This document shows, piece by piece, positions 1 through 9,218 of a stretch of 64,000 bases of DNA (the stretch's first letter is position 1; each line of letters begins with the position of its first letter). The DNA is from Gautieria morchelliformis. Taxonomy: Eukaryota > Basidiomycota > Agaricomycetes > Gomphales > Gomphaceae. A program made the translations under genes and the position numbers. Under the pieces are notes generated by a model. That model searched no databases. It saw only the letters and a list, made by a program, of their open reading frames with translations, and was not told the DNA's origin. The stretch covers positions 1-64,000 of the forward strand of contig WHVA01000305.1 of the NCBI GenBank assembly GCA_015179125.1, in the 5' to 3' direction.

Positions 1-639
1 CATTCCGCCCCTCCGATACTTCCATCACACGTTCCGCCCCTCCGACATTTCCGACATTCCACCCTTGTACATTTCCTTGTTCCTTCGACTCTATTACTCG
101 GACCCACCGGACCCACCTCGCCATCCATCAAAACCATATATCCGTCACCCTTGTAGTTCGTTGTCAGATATCTTTTCCCGACCCCTTGTTCTTTGCCATT
201 GTTCTACCTTACCCTGAACCCCCTTGTAGTCCCATTGTTCCAATTAGTTAGTTCCACACATTGTACTCGACTTCCGTTTCCTCCAGAATTTGTTTAGTAC
301 AACACCATTACTTGTTGCTCTGCGCTTTGTATAAAACCCCCTCATGTATGTCTGTTATTCTGCAATCAGATAATCACCTTCGATACTTGATTTCCTTCGC
401 TCCATCTCCTGTTCTTAGCACAGCGAGTTTAGCAAGATCTCAGTCTCTCTCAGTCTTCCGTCTTCCGCCTTCTGCCTCAGTTCCGACTCAAGTTCCGACC
501 AAACCTTTTGGTCCAGTACTTTCCGACTTCCGACTCAGTTCCGAAATACTTAGGACGATAGTTCATTGGGGGCGCAACCTATAAGTTGAAGCCGCCGTCC
601 TTTCCAGTTCCGACTTAGTGGAAATCTCGATACGTAACA
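1..639 (+). mobile_element. Partial LTR (family LTR-X), inserted at Copia-A gag start
   Basis: This is the 3' part of a long terminal repeat. It aligns almost throughout with the complete copy at 61572-62263; window position 1 corresponds to about 46 nt inside that LTR. It ends at 639 with CGTAACA, the inverted repeat of the TGTTACG that starts the complete copy. A TATA-like TATAAAA lies near 330-336. The text after 639 enters copia gag codons, so this LTR is inserted in the gag start of Copia-A. The first few codons of the apparent gag reading frame (618-639) are therefore LTR-derived. The left end and its target repeat lie outside the window, so solo LTR or full element cannot be decided. 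Confidence 0.8.
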
Positions 640-1057
640 CGTACAAGATCGATCCCTTGAACGGGGATAATTACGTGGCGTGGCGCCGGCGGCTCGAGTG
701 GATACTCGATGATTTAGATCTGTGGGACGTGGCTATCGGCAGGGAGATGGAACCGAGACCGGCAGACACCGACAACGTCACTGCGACCGAGCAGCAAGAA
801 ATCCACGATTGGAGAAGGAAGGACAAGAAAGCTAGAAAAGAGATTTGCCTCAGAGTCGCCGATGAACAGCTAGTTTACATCAATCAGACAATGTCTGCAT
901 TTGCTGTATGGACTAGTTTACAAGCGATATTCGAATCTAAGGGAGCAGTGGGGATCGTAAATCTCCGAAGAGATTTCTTCCGGACGCTTGGCGAGGACGG
1001 CGCGAACATGGAGGAGCACATACGCAAGCTCCATGGCATTCAACAGGAACTCAATGT
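640..1057 (+). pseudogene. Copia-A gag, N-terminal fragment
   Basis: Plus-strand codons encode a typical fungal Ty1/copia Gag N-terminus: an NTYKIDPLNGDNYVAW-type start, a RRRLEWILDDLDLW helix, and a VNLRRDFF...MEEHIRKL segment of the UBN2/gag family. The frame begins inside the LTR that ends at 639, so the native start codon is gone. It breaks at about 1058, where the rest of Gag continues on the opposite strand because the next 1.4 kb are inverted. It cannot make a complete Gag. Confidence 0.8.
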
Positions 1058-2455
1058 GGCCGTGTTGCCCTTATCAGTTAGACGTCCTACACTGATAAGG
1101 TTGTTCGGCGCATCTGGTGCATGCTTGACGTCACGTAGTTCGATCATGTTCGTCTTGGCGCCGACCTTGAATTCCATGTATATAGTGCCTCGGCCTTGTG
1201 TATGTAGTACCGCATCAGGTGAAAATCCCTTCAATTTCTGATGGGTCCTCGGCATAGCTAGCGAAATCATTTCGGCTTTGGGCTATGTGTGTTGTTGCCA
1301 CTGAATCGGCTAGCCAGTCGGATGCAGATATAGCACTGTATGCTACCTCCTTAGATACAAACGTGAAGTCCTTGTCTTCTGCTTGTTTAACCATTTCTTT
1401 GTTCCCTGATTTGAACCATTTCGGTGCTTGGCCTTCCTTGCCGCCACCTTTCGCCCAGCAGTCCTTCACGTAATGACCCTTCTTGCCGCAATTTCGGCAC
1501 TTTCCCTTTGTTGCTCCTGAGTCATCTTTCCTGGGCCTGTGATGTTGTTGCGCCTTAAGCGCCGTCTGCCGTGCCAATCCAGCTTTCCGTGCTCGATCCT
1601 CATTGAGGACCCGAGCTATTTGAAAAGAATAAGAGTTGAGTTTTTGGATTGGAAGATGTTATAATTCAGACTTCAGCGTGAAGTCGAATCAAGTATATGA
1701 TTGCTCTAATGTGAGCGGATCGTGTGGGATATGTGAGCGGTGAGATGTATGCGATGCAGGAGAATGATGTTCAAGCTGAGTAACTATGTCTGGGGGTAAT
1801 GAGTTCAATTGACTAGTGTTCTACTATACATATGACAGCTTTTTTCCCCAGTGTGTAACACGCTAAGTCAAAAGGGGTGTCACCAGTGCCGGTGGATGGA
1901 TGTACGAGACATGTGCTACGGGGGTTGGAGTGCCGGCTGTTGTTGTGCACATGTATTCTACTTGTCAAATAGGAATGGAGTCGTATGAAATGGGATGTAA
2001 GGAATGTGTGGTGTGTGGAGAAAGGGGGGGATGGAAACGAGTGATCAAGAACTATCAGAATCGGAACGTGTCTATACGAAGTGGAGTGTGTGATGGAACG
2101 ATCGTACTACTGATCCGTGGGGGCGTCTCGGTCTCAGGGTTCAGGGGCGGATTCGCTGATGGCTGCGTCGTCTGTATGCTCGTGGACCGGTGGGGCATTG
2201 TGGTGTAGCGAGTGGAGGTGTGTGCGTTCGAGGGGGTGGACTGATGATTAGTGGCACGGTTTATGATATGGGGTTCTGGACAGGGGGAATGGGGATATGT
2301 GGAGTGGGAATGTGTATAATGTTGGAATTGTAACACTATTAATATATCAGCTGTTGTCCCGGCTCCACTGGCGTTTACTGCCGTAATAAATGCCAACCAA
2401 GAATCTGGTAATGACGTCAGCAACGTGTTCGAGAACTCGGTGTCACTGATGTAAT
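1040..2455 (-). pseudogene. Copia-A gag C-terminus, zinc knuckle and protease (inverted)
   Basis: On the minus strand, 2455-2341 encodes the end of the gag domain (EFSNTLLTSLPDSWLAF). After skipping a solo LTR the frame resumes at 1615 with ARVLNEDRARKAG. A CCHC zinc knuckle follows (CRNCGKKGHYVKDC), then the start of an aspartic protease (DWLADSVATTHI). A frameshift near 1225 moves the rest (about 1220-1040, GFSPDAVLHTQGRGTI...DVKHAPDAPNNLISVGRL) into another frame. The usual protease DSG/DTG triplet reads DSV, so the catalytic loop is altered. This is the missing middle of the element, non-functional as it stands. Confidence 0.75.
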
Positions 2456-2459
2456 GGCC
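1058..2459 (-). other. Inverted internal segment of Copia-A
   Basis: Both flanks read Copia-A on the plus strand (Gag N-terminus to the left, GAG-pre-integrase to the right). Between them the Gag C-terminus, zinc knuckle and protease read on the minus strand in the correct internal order. The two junctions share the palindromic tetramer GGCC (1058-1061 and 2456-2459), which could be the microhomology at which the inversion closed. The mechanism is inference; the orientation switch is read directly. Confidence 0.8.
1621..2335. mobile_element. Solo LTR inside inverted Copia-A gag, TSD CTATT
   Basis: A 715-bp block starts with TG (TGAAAAG) and ends with CA (TTGTAACA), flanked on both sides by CTATT (1616-1620 and 2336-2340), a perfect 5-bp target duplication. 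Removing the block and one CTATT restores the minus-strand gag frame without loss (ADILI joined to ARVLNED). It contains no coding motif, so it is a solo LTR. Orientation is ambiguous because both ends satisfy TG/CA; TGTTAC on the minus strand is the more usual copia-type start. I see no second copy in this window. Confidence 0.8.
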
Positions 2460-3403
2460 TCATGCATACAGGCACCAGCGTCGAATTCAAATCACGCGCC
2501 GGCGTTATTTGTGCGCAGGGAGAGAAGCGCGGGAGGCTATTCTGTATGAAGGCATGGGTCACTCGATCAGTCGAGGCACGGGACTTTGCTGCAGCGGCAA
2601 AGGGATGGTCATGGGACAAATGGCACAGGATACTCGGGCACATCAATATAAATTCTATCAAAATGTTGAAATCTAATGATCTAGTTACTGGACTTGAGAT
2701 CGACGAGTCAAACAAGCCGAGGCAGTGCAAGGCATGCATACAAGGCAAACGGCATGTGGAGCCGTTCCACAAAAGAGCCGAGGACACTGTAGAACAGGTC
2801 GGTGACCTAACAGTATCCAATGTATGGGGGCCTGCCCAGACCGAGGGACCATCACGTGAAAAGTACTTCTATTCTGTCACGGACATCAAATCTAGGTACA
2901 CGGACATTTATTTCAGGACCGCCAAAGATGAAGCGCTCAAGCACTTTGAGACGTACAAAGCATTCCTCGAGACCCAAACAGGCCAGAAACTGAAGAGGTT
3001 TCGCTCAGATAATGGAGGGGAATATGTCAATAAAAATTTCAAGGAATGTTGTGCAAAATACGGCATTATCATGGAGACCACAGCTCCATACTCCCCAGCC
3101 CAGAATGGAATCGCCTAACGACTCAACCGGACCTTACTCGAGCACGCACGGGCAATGATATTTGCCAAGAACCTGCCAAAAATACTCTGGCCCGAGGCCA
3201 TGGCTTATGCGTGTTATATCAAAAATCGATCACCCACGCGAGCGCTTGGAGATGACGCAGCGCCGTTCCAGGCACTATTCGGCAAGAAGCTGAACATAGC
3301 ACGTCTAGAGGAATTCGGGACAACTTGCTGGGTTATGGTGCCGGATCAACGTCGAGCTAAACTTGATCCAAAAGCAGAAGAACACATATTTGTTGGAGTA
3401 TAA
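2460..3403 (+). pseudogene. Copia-A integrase (GAG-pre-integrase + rve), interrupted
   Basis: The frame encodes the GAG-pre-integrase domain (WHRILGHININSIKML ... CKACIQGK, an HHCC-type zinc module) followed by the catalytic core. The core shows VSNVWGP where an Asp is expected (usually SDVWGP), the second Asp in RSDNGGEY, and the region of the final Glu. That Glu falls at a premature TAA (3116-3118), immediately after AQNGIA. The same frame then continues to a stop near 3403. Downstream coding resumes in another frame at about 3400 with a small deletion. The integrase is dead by at least one nonsense change and one frameshift. Confidence 0.85.
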
Positions 3404-5166
3404 AGCCTCAAAGCACGTTCAAATCTCAAGAAATATCACATTCGACGAAGGTGACAATAAACTCTATCCTATCCCGGATAACGAGGATGACGACAGTACT
3501 ATGGCACCACTCGAGGGGGAGCATTCACCGTGGGAGCATGTGCCGGACCCGATCCCATCTACCCCACAGATGTCATCACCCCAGACGACACCCGTTCCTG
3601 ATCCACCTGAACAAGCGCCAGCTCCACAGATTCGACGGAGTGTGTGTATCACTCAAAGACCGGATTACCGGAAACTGAATGATTCAGGACGCACCAAGCA
3701 GGTTTACATAACGAGAGAAATCGTCACTGAACCTGAGAATTACAGAACGGCGGTATCACGTGATGATGCGCCGATCTGGGAGAAAGCGATGGAAATCGAA
3801 ATGGATCAACATAAGACGCTAGGAACATGGGAATTAACAGAACTACCACCTGGACGAGTAGCTATCGGTTGCCAATGGGTATACGCTGTCAAAACGCAAC
3901 CGGATGGACAATTCAATAAAGCTAAAGCAAGGGTTGTGGCTCAAGGATTCACACAGAGGCCAGGGATGGATTACTACGAAATAACTTCACCCGTGGTCAA
4001 GTTCGATTCACTACGTGATCTATTAGCCATCGCAAACACACTCGATTGGGAAATCGAAATGATGGATGTCAAAGGCGCCTATCTTAATTCAACCATAGAT
4101 GAGGAGATCTACATGCGTCAGCCTGACGGTTTTGATGATGGATCTGGACGCGTTCTAAGAATATACAGAGCGCTCTACGGACTCAAGGAATCGGGACGAG
4201 CTTGGCATCAGCGCTTACGCAAATTACTACTCGATCTCAGCTTCCACCAAAGCACAGCCGATGAATGCGTCTACATCAGGCAAGATAAGGACTCAATCGA
4301 AGTCATATCAGTATACGTGGACGACTTCGGACTATTTGCTGATTCCAAAGGAGGGATGATTAAGCTCAAGGGGGAGCTTCATGGAAAATTCCCTTTAACA
4401 GATTTAGGAGAAATGAAGAAAATCTTGGGAATTAGAGTTGAGAGGAATAGGGATGAGGGAACACTGATCATGTCTCAAGGACATTACATCGACATCATAC
4501 TTGATCGATTCAACATGGCGACGGCTCATTCCGTATCTACGCCTCTACACAAAATGATCAAACTCACAACACCCATGGACTCAACAGGTCCAACTGCCGA
4601 AGTACCCTATGCTAAAGCAATCGGATCATTAATGTATGCAGCACTCAGCACGCGACCTGATTTGGCTTTTACCGTACAACACTTAAGCCAATTCACTACT
4701 ACTTACGGAGCCGAGCACTGGACAGCGATCAAGCACGCACTCAGGTACCTCAAGGGGTCACGTGACGATGGCATAACCTTCCGACGAGACACTGGTCTCG
4801 ACCTCAAAATATCCGTTGACTCGGATTATGCTAATAGAAACGATGCACTGTCTATTAGTGGCTATGTAGCTATACTAGGAGGGGGAGCCATTGCATGGAG
4901 CTCGAAGAAGCAGCGAACGATCGCGTTATCTACTATGGAGGCCGAATACATGGCACTTACCGAGGGCGCCAAGCGATTGATCTGGCTGAGGCGCTTCATC
5001 GAGGAGCTAGGAATAGATCAAGCCCAGCCCACGTCACTTCGATCAGACAATCTAGGCACCATTACACTATCGCATGACGCAACATACCATGTGCGTACCA
5101 AACATATCAATGTCGCATATCACTTCATCCGTGAGAAAGTGGCCTCTCATGAGGCATCACTTACGT
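3400..5166 (+). pseudogene. Copia-A reverse transcriptase and RNase H, truncated by gypsy insertion
   Basis: The reading frame is long and uninterrupted. It encodes the RVT_2 reverse transcriptase (WVYAVKTQPDGQ, ARVVAQGFTQRPGMDY, DVKGAYLNSTI, ALYGLKESGRAWH) with the catalytic YVDD near 4315, and the copia RNase H (SVDSDYANR, STMEAEYMAL, SDNLGTI, HVRTKHINVAYHFIRE). It stops at 5166 because a gypsy LTR begins at 5167. The missing C-terminus lies 9.8 kb downstream at 14934-15055. The frame starts after a frameshift that separates it from the integrase, so it is a fragment of a pol polyprotein, not a gene of its own. Confidence 0.88.
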
Positions 5167-5456
5167 TGTAAGGCTTCGTTCAGGCCTGGTGGTGCACGAA
5201 GGGTACGACTTAGAAGAGAGAGATGCGAGTCAGAAGGGTCTTGAAAGATAGATCTATTTGGTGGAGGCTTGTACTACTTATAGTTTGTGAGAACAAAGAA
5301 AATCTAAAAATAGTGTGGTTCTTAAGGAACGGTGGATGTGATGTGCGTAAGCTATGTGGACAGTGGACAAGAGCGGGCAGTGTACAAGTGATGCTTGTCC
5401 ACTCGCGGGTGCTTGTGTACGCATCATCCGCAACTAGACAGCGCAGCTGTCTTACA
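5167..5456 (-). repeat. Gypsy 3' LTR
   Basis: A 290-bp terminal repeat, near-identical to 14634-14933. On the minus strand it starts TGTAAGACAGC and ends AGCCTTACA. It is the downstream LTR because the minus-strand integrase reads toward it. Confidence 0.85.
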
Positions 5457-5475
5457 TCTCCTCCCACCCCTTGAA
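5457..5475 (-). promoter_or_regulatory. Gypsy polypurine tract
   Basis: Directly abutting the 3' LTR, the minus strand reads CAAGGGGTGGGAGGAGA. This purine run is placed exactly where plus-strand DNA synthesis of a gypsy element is primed. Confidence 0.7.
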
Positions 5476-5490
5476 AGAACCGGACACTCC

Positions 5491-6850
5491 CTACTCCTCC
5501 TCCCCATCCACCACCTCCTGCACCTCCTCATCAGCAGGTACGTCGGCAGGGTCAATAATTGTCATCACATCGATGTGGGATCGCGAACGCGGATAGTAGG
5601 GGATGAGACGGAAAGCCGCAAACGGGAGTTTTGCGACGGCCCCGGTGAGTTCCGCCAGGATATAGGCACCGTTATGCGTTCTTCTGACCACGATCAACGG
5701 CCCAAGATAGCGCGGCTTCGACTTTTCGAATGGTCATTTTCCACGCGCGTATTCCGCACCAATACGAGAGCGCCGGGCGTGAAGTCATAGTCGCGGATGG
5801 TATGTGCGTGATCCTTCTCAAACTGCGCGATTGACGAGTAACGTGCCTTCAAAACCCATTTATGAATTTCTGCCAGGTCAACATCGCGTTTCTCGAGCTG
5901 TCGGGCGCGGACTGCCACCAACTCCGACTCCGTGAGTGGTTTGTCCAGCTTTGGCACGAGGAATGTCGCCTCAGCCAGATCAAAAGGTAAGACTGCCTCA
6001 ACTCCATGGACCATGTAGAACGGGGAATAACCCGTCGCTTTTCTGACAGTGACGCGGTCCGCCCAGAACACAAAGGGCGCGACTGTTGGCCAGCGCATCA
6101 GGTCCCCCTCGCATGCCTTGATGATAGACTCCCGGATTGTTCGATGGGACCGCTCGACGACACCGTTGGCCTGCTTGTTATAAGGTGAGATCCGGATGTG
6201 GTTAATATGGTACGTCTTCCTAAGCCACTCGAGTCCAGCGACAATCGGAGCCCCGTTGTCCGTGACAATCGTGTTTCCACCCCTCCCCACCTGCACAACA
6301 CATTTTCGAAAATAAACCTCCCCACAGCCACTCCAGTCTCTTTCTTCAACTTCATCCACTCCGCGTAGTTCGTGAGGCTGCAGTGCGCCTGGACAAGATA
6401 CCGGAACCCCTGCGCAACTGGAAAAAAAGCCGTGTCAAAGTATGCCTTGCGGAATAAAGGCGCAGGAATCGACGGCGTTGGTGGAATAAACAGGTGCGCC
6501 GTATTCCGGATTTGACACTCGTGACAGGTCCTAATAAACCACGCCACGTCGCGTTCCAGGCCTGGCCACCAGAAGCGGTTCAAGAGCATGCGCCGTGTAG
6601 AGTAGAGGCCCTTATGTCCTAGCTTGTCGTGTGCCTGCTCGATGATGGTAAGTCGGCCGCCTTGTTCGATCACCACCTGGTGATACCCAGACTCTTGCCT
6701 CCTCCACAGCCGTTGATCTTTCACGAAGAACAGCCGAGCATAGCTGAGGAACCGCCGCAAGACTTTCTCCTCCATACCCGGTGGCTTCTGTGCCGACTCC
6801 AAAAACCCCTGCACCCGCTCCAACACCACGTCCATCTCTTCGTCCTTCGC
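5491..6850 (-). pseudogene. Gypsy integrase, frameshifted
   Basis: Reading the minus strand from about 6835: the zinc-binding integrase_H2C2 domain (HDKLGHKGLYSTRRM ... CHECQIRN), then the core with first Asp in YFDTAFFP and the ALTNYAEW-like strand (here SLTNYAEWMKL). A frameshift near 6280-6350 follows. The core resumes with the second Asp (TDNGAP) and the Glu (GVVERSHRTIRE). A second frameshift near 5695 precedes the C-terminal tail (IVVRRTHNGAYILAELTG). All catalytic positions are visible but sit in three frames, so no intact integrase is made. Confidence 0.85.
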
Positions 6851-7109
6851 CGACTGCGGAATCTGACAGTCTCCAGCGACTCATCCCGCCAAGGAAAAGA
6901 CTGGAAATCGCAGCGTCCTGGGCAGGCTGCCGTGTTCCCTCCTCTTCTCCCCCCCTATCCTCTCCCCTCTCCCGTCCCTTTCCTCCTCCCCTCTTGGCCT
7001 GTTCTCTCCCTTCCCTCTCTCTTCATGTCCTTCCTCTCCTTCCGTTCCCCTATCCTCGCCCGTCTTCCCTCTCCCTCTCCCGGTAAGTCTTTCCTCTCCC
7101 ATCCCTTCC

Positions 7110-9218
7110 CTATTCTCCCTCTGATCGCTCTTGCTCCTCCCTTCTCCTTCGTCTGTTCCCCTTGCTTCGTCCTTTTCCCCCTTCTCCTTTCGTTTTGCCC
7201 TTTTCTCCCTCTTCTGTTGTTCTTTCCCTCTGTCCTTCCTGTCTTTTCGTTCTTTCCCTATGTCCTTCCTCTCTTCCCTCTCCTTTCGTTTCACCCTTTT
7301 CTCCTTCTTCTGTCGTTCTTTCCCTCTGTCCTTCCTGTCTTTTCGTTCTTTCCCTATGTCCTTCCTCTCTTCCCTCTCCTTTCGTTTCGCCCTTTTCTCC
7401 TTCTTCTGTCGTTCTTTCCCTCTGTCCTTCCTGTCTTTTCGTTCTTTCCCTATGTCCTTCCTCTCTTCCCTCTCCTTTTCCTCCCCTTCTTTTTATGCCT
7501 CGCTCCCTTTCCCACCACGAATTAACCCAGACGCCCATTTCCAATATTTCATCGATCCACTCTTCTGCCTCCCCCTCCTTTTCCTCCGCATCCCCTTCAG
7601 CCTTCCGTCGTCTGGACAGCCCATCTGGTCCTCTGTGATCTTTCGCGCCTACGTGTACCAAGTTGAAATCAAAAAGCAGGATCCCGACAATCCAGCGATT
7701 CATGGCCGCATTCGGCTGGATGTCCGGATTATTCAGCATGCCTTGAATGTACTTGGCATCCACCTCAATGTCGAATGCAGGTAATCCGACAAGATGGAGG
7801 CGATTCGCTCAGAGAGCGCGGAACAGCCCATATAGTTCTAACTTCGCCTGTGAGTACCTCGCCTCCCGTGAGTTCCACGCTATGGAACCGTATCGCGAAG
7901 GGTGGCGCTGTCCTTTCTCATCGAACTGCAACAGAATCCATCCGACCGCAAGGACGGACGAGTCGACTGCAAGAACTACTCGACGCTGAGTGCTGTCCTG
8001 TTTTGCCGCTGTATAATTTATCGCTGATAAGGCTTCTGCCGACACCACTCGCTCTTTCAGTCTTCTCATCGCACTCTCCTCCTCCTCTCCCCAATCGAAC
8101 TCCGCCTGCTTCAGTGTAAGCCTAATTAGAGGTAAGGCAAGTTCAGCGAAGCGTGGAATGAAGACCCTGACGACACCACAGGTCCCCAGGAAGCCTTGAA
8201 CCTCCAAAGCATTCTCGCAAGATGGCCAGTTCAAAATTTTGTCGACCTTTTCGCTGTCTGGAACGCGGCCTTCGAAGGTACATCGATGGCCAACCACGGT
8301 AAGTTCTGGAACCCCTAGAAACAACTTTTTCCCTGATATCATGGCGCCAGCGTGTTTAAAACGGTGCAGCACCCGATTCACATCCTGAAAATGCTCTCAC
8401 ACAAACCTCCGAATCCCAGGATTGTCCGGCATGGTTTCGTAAGTGCCATCTGCTTTCTCATAGCGCGTTCGGGGCCCTAATATAGGAACATCATCGATGA
8501 ACGGCGGCGTGCAATCGGTTTCATCCTGCAGTATAAAACAAATGTCCCCATGGAAAATCGGCACCGAATTCGTCCAGCCCATTGGAAGTGCCGTGAGGCG
8601 GTGAGGTCCGAGAGGCGTTTGGAAAGTGGTGAGATCGCGGGAGTGTGTGGCCAAAGGTCTGTGATCGTATCCCACAAATATGTCACCTAATGAATAGATT
8701 CCACGGCCTCCACACCTCTCAGCATACTGCTCCACTGCCGGCGGCAGACTCGCGTCTTTAATCGTAACTGCATTTAAGGGCTGAAGGTCGTGAACGATGC
8801 GGAGCGCCCCGTTCTTCTTTGCCACACAGAACCACTTCGAACGGTAAGATGAAGACGATGGCTCGAAAACTCCTGACGCTATTTTGTCCTTCACGCTAGA
8901 CACCACTTGCTCGAATAATCCTGGCGGGATAGGGTAATTCCTCTCAGCCCACGGCTGATGTTCGATTGTCGGGATTACCACAGGCTCGAAGTAATCATCG
9001 CGAAACCGCCCCTTCTCTGCCTCTGTCCACGCTAGACCCTCCTCATTGTTCTTCAGTGCCGCAAAAGATAACCTCACCTCCTCTTCCCACAGGAACCCAG
9101 CCTCCCCTACTTTCAACGCCTCCCACCTTTCCCTCGTCAACCTCTTTCCAAAATCAAATGCAGCCGCCGGCTTCCTTGGTAACAGTGTAAGCGACTTCAG
9201 TGGATCGTCTGGGAAGCG
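7110..9218 (-). pseudogene. Gypsy reverse transcriptase and RNase H with in-frame TGA stops
   Basis: The minus-strand frame carries RT (GVFEPSSSSYRSKWFCVAKK, LRIVHDLQPLNAVTI, LTALPMGWTNS) with the active-site FIDD at about 8470-8490, a variant of YxDD. It continues with the thumb/connection (ISGKKLFLGV, FLGTCGVVRVFIPRF) and RNase H (VVLAVDSSVLAVGW, YSQAKLELYGLFRAL), then HVGAKDHRGPDGLSRRR. In-frame TGA codons lie at 9219-9221, 8397-8399 (WEHFQ expected, *EHFQ seen) and 7809-7811, and the codons on each side stay in one frame. The gene therefore appears to have decayed by point nonsense changes rather than indels in this part. Confidence 0.85.
7160..7485 (-). repeat. 96-bp minisatellite in gypsy pol linker
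   Basis: A pyrimidine-rich (plus strand) tandem array contains about three copies of a 96-bp unit, clearest from about 7253 to 7480. On the minus strand each unit is exactly 32 codons and encodes a charged block (EEGHRERTKRQEGQRERTTE). Because the unit is a multiple of three, copy-number change would keep the frame. It lies between RNase H and integrase, a hypervariable linker position. Confidence 0.75.

Noticed and set aside
565-590. TTGGGGGCGCAACC as a primer-binding site after an LTR ending at 565
   Set aside because: The complete copy at 61572-62263 shows by its target repeat that this sequence lies inside the LTR, which ends at 639.
618-639. ATG 618 as the true Copia-A gag start
   Set aside because: Those codons are the last bases of the inserted LTR-X and recur at 62242-62263 away from any gag.
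1900-2423. Open frames on both strands within the 1621-2335 block
   Set aside because: They lie inside a solo LTR with a perfect target repeat; only 2341-2423 minus is gag.
6629-7763. Plus-strand Leu/Phe/Ser/Pro-rich frames that look like membrane proteins
   Set aside because: They are the complement of the charged minisatellite and integrase region of the minus-strand gypsy.
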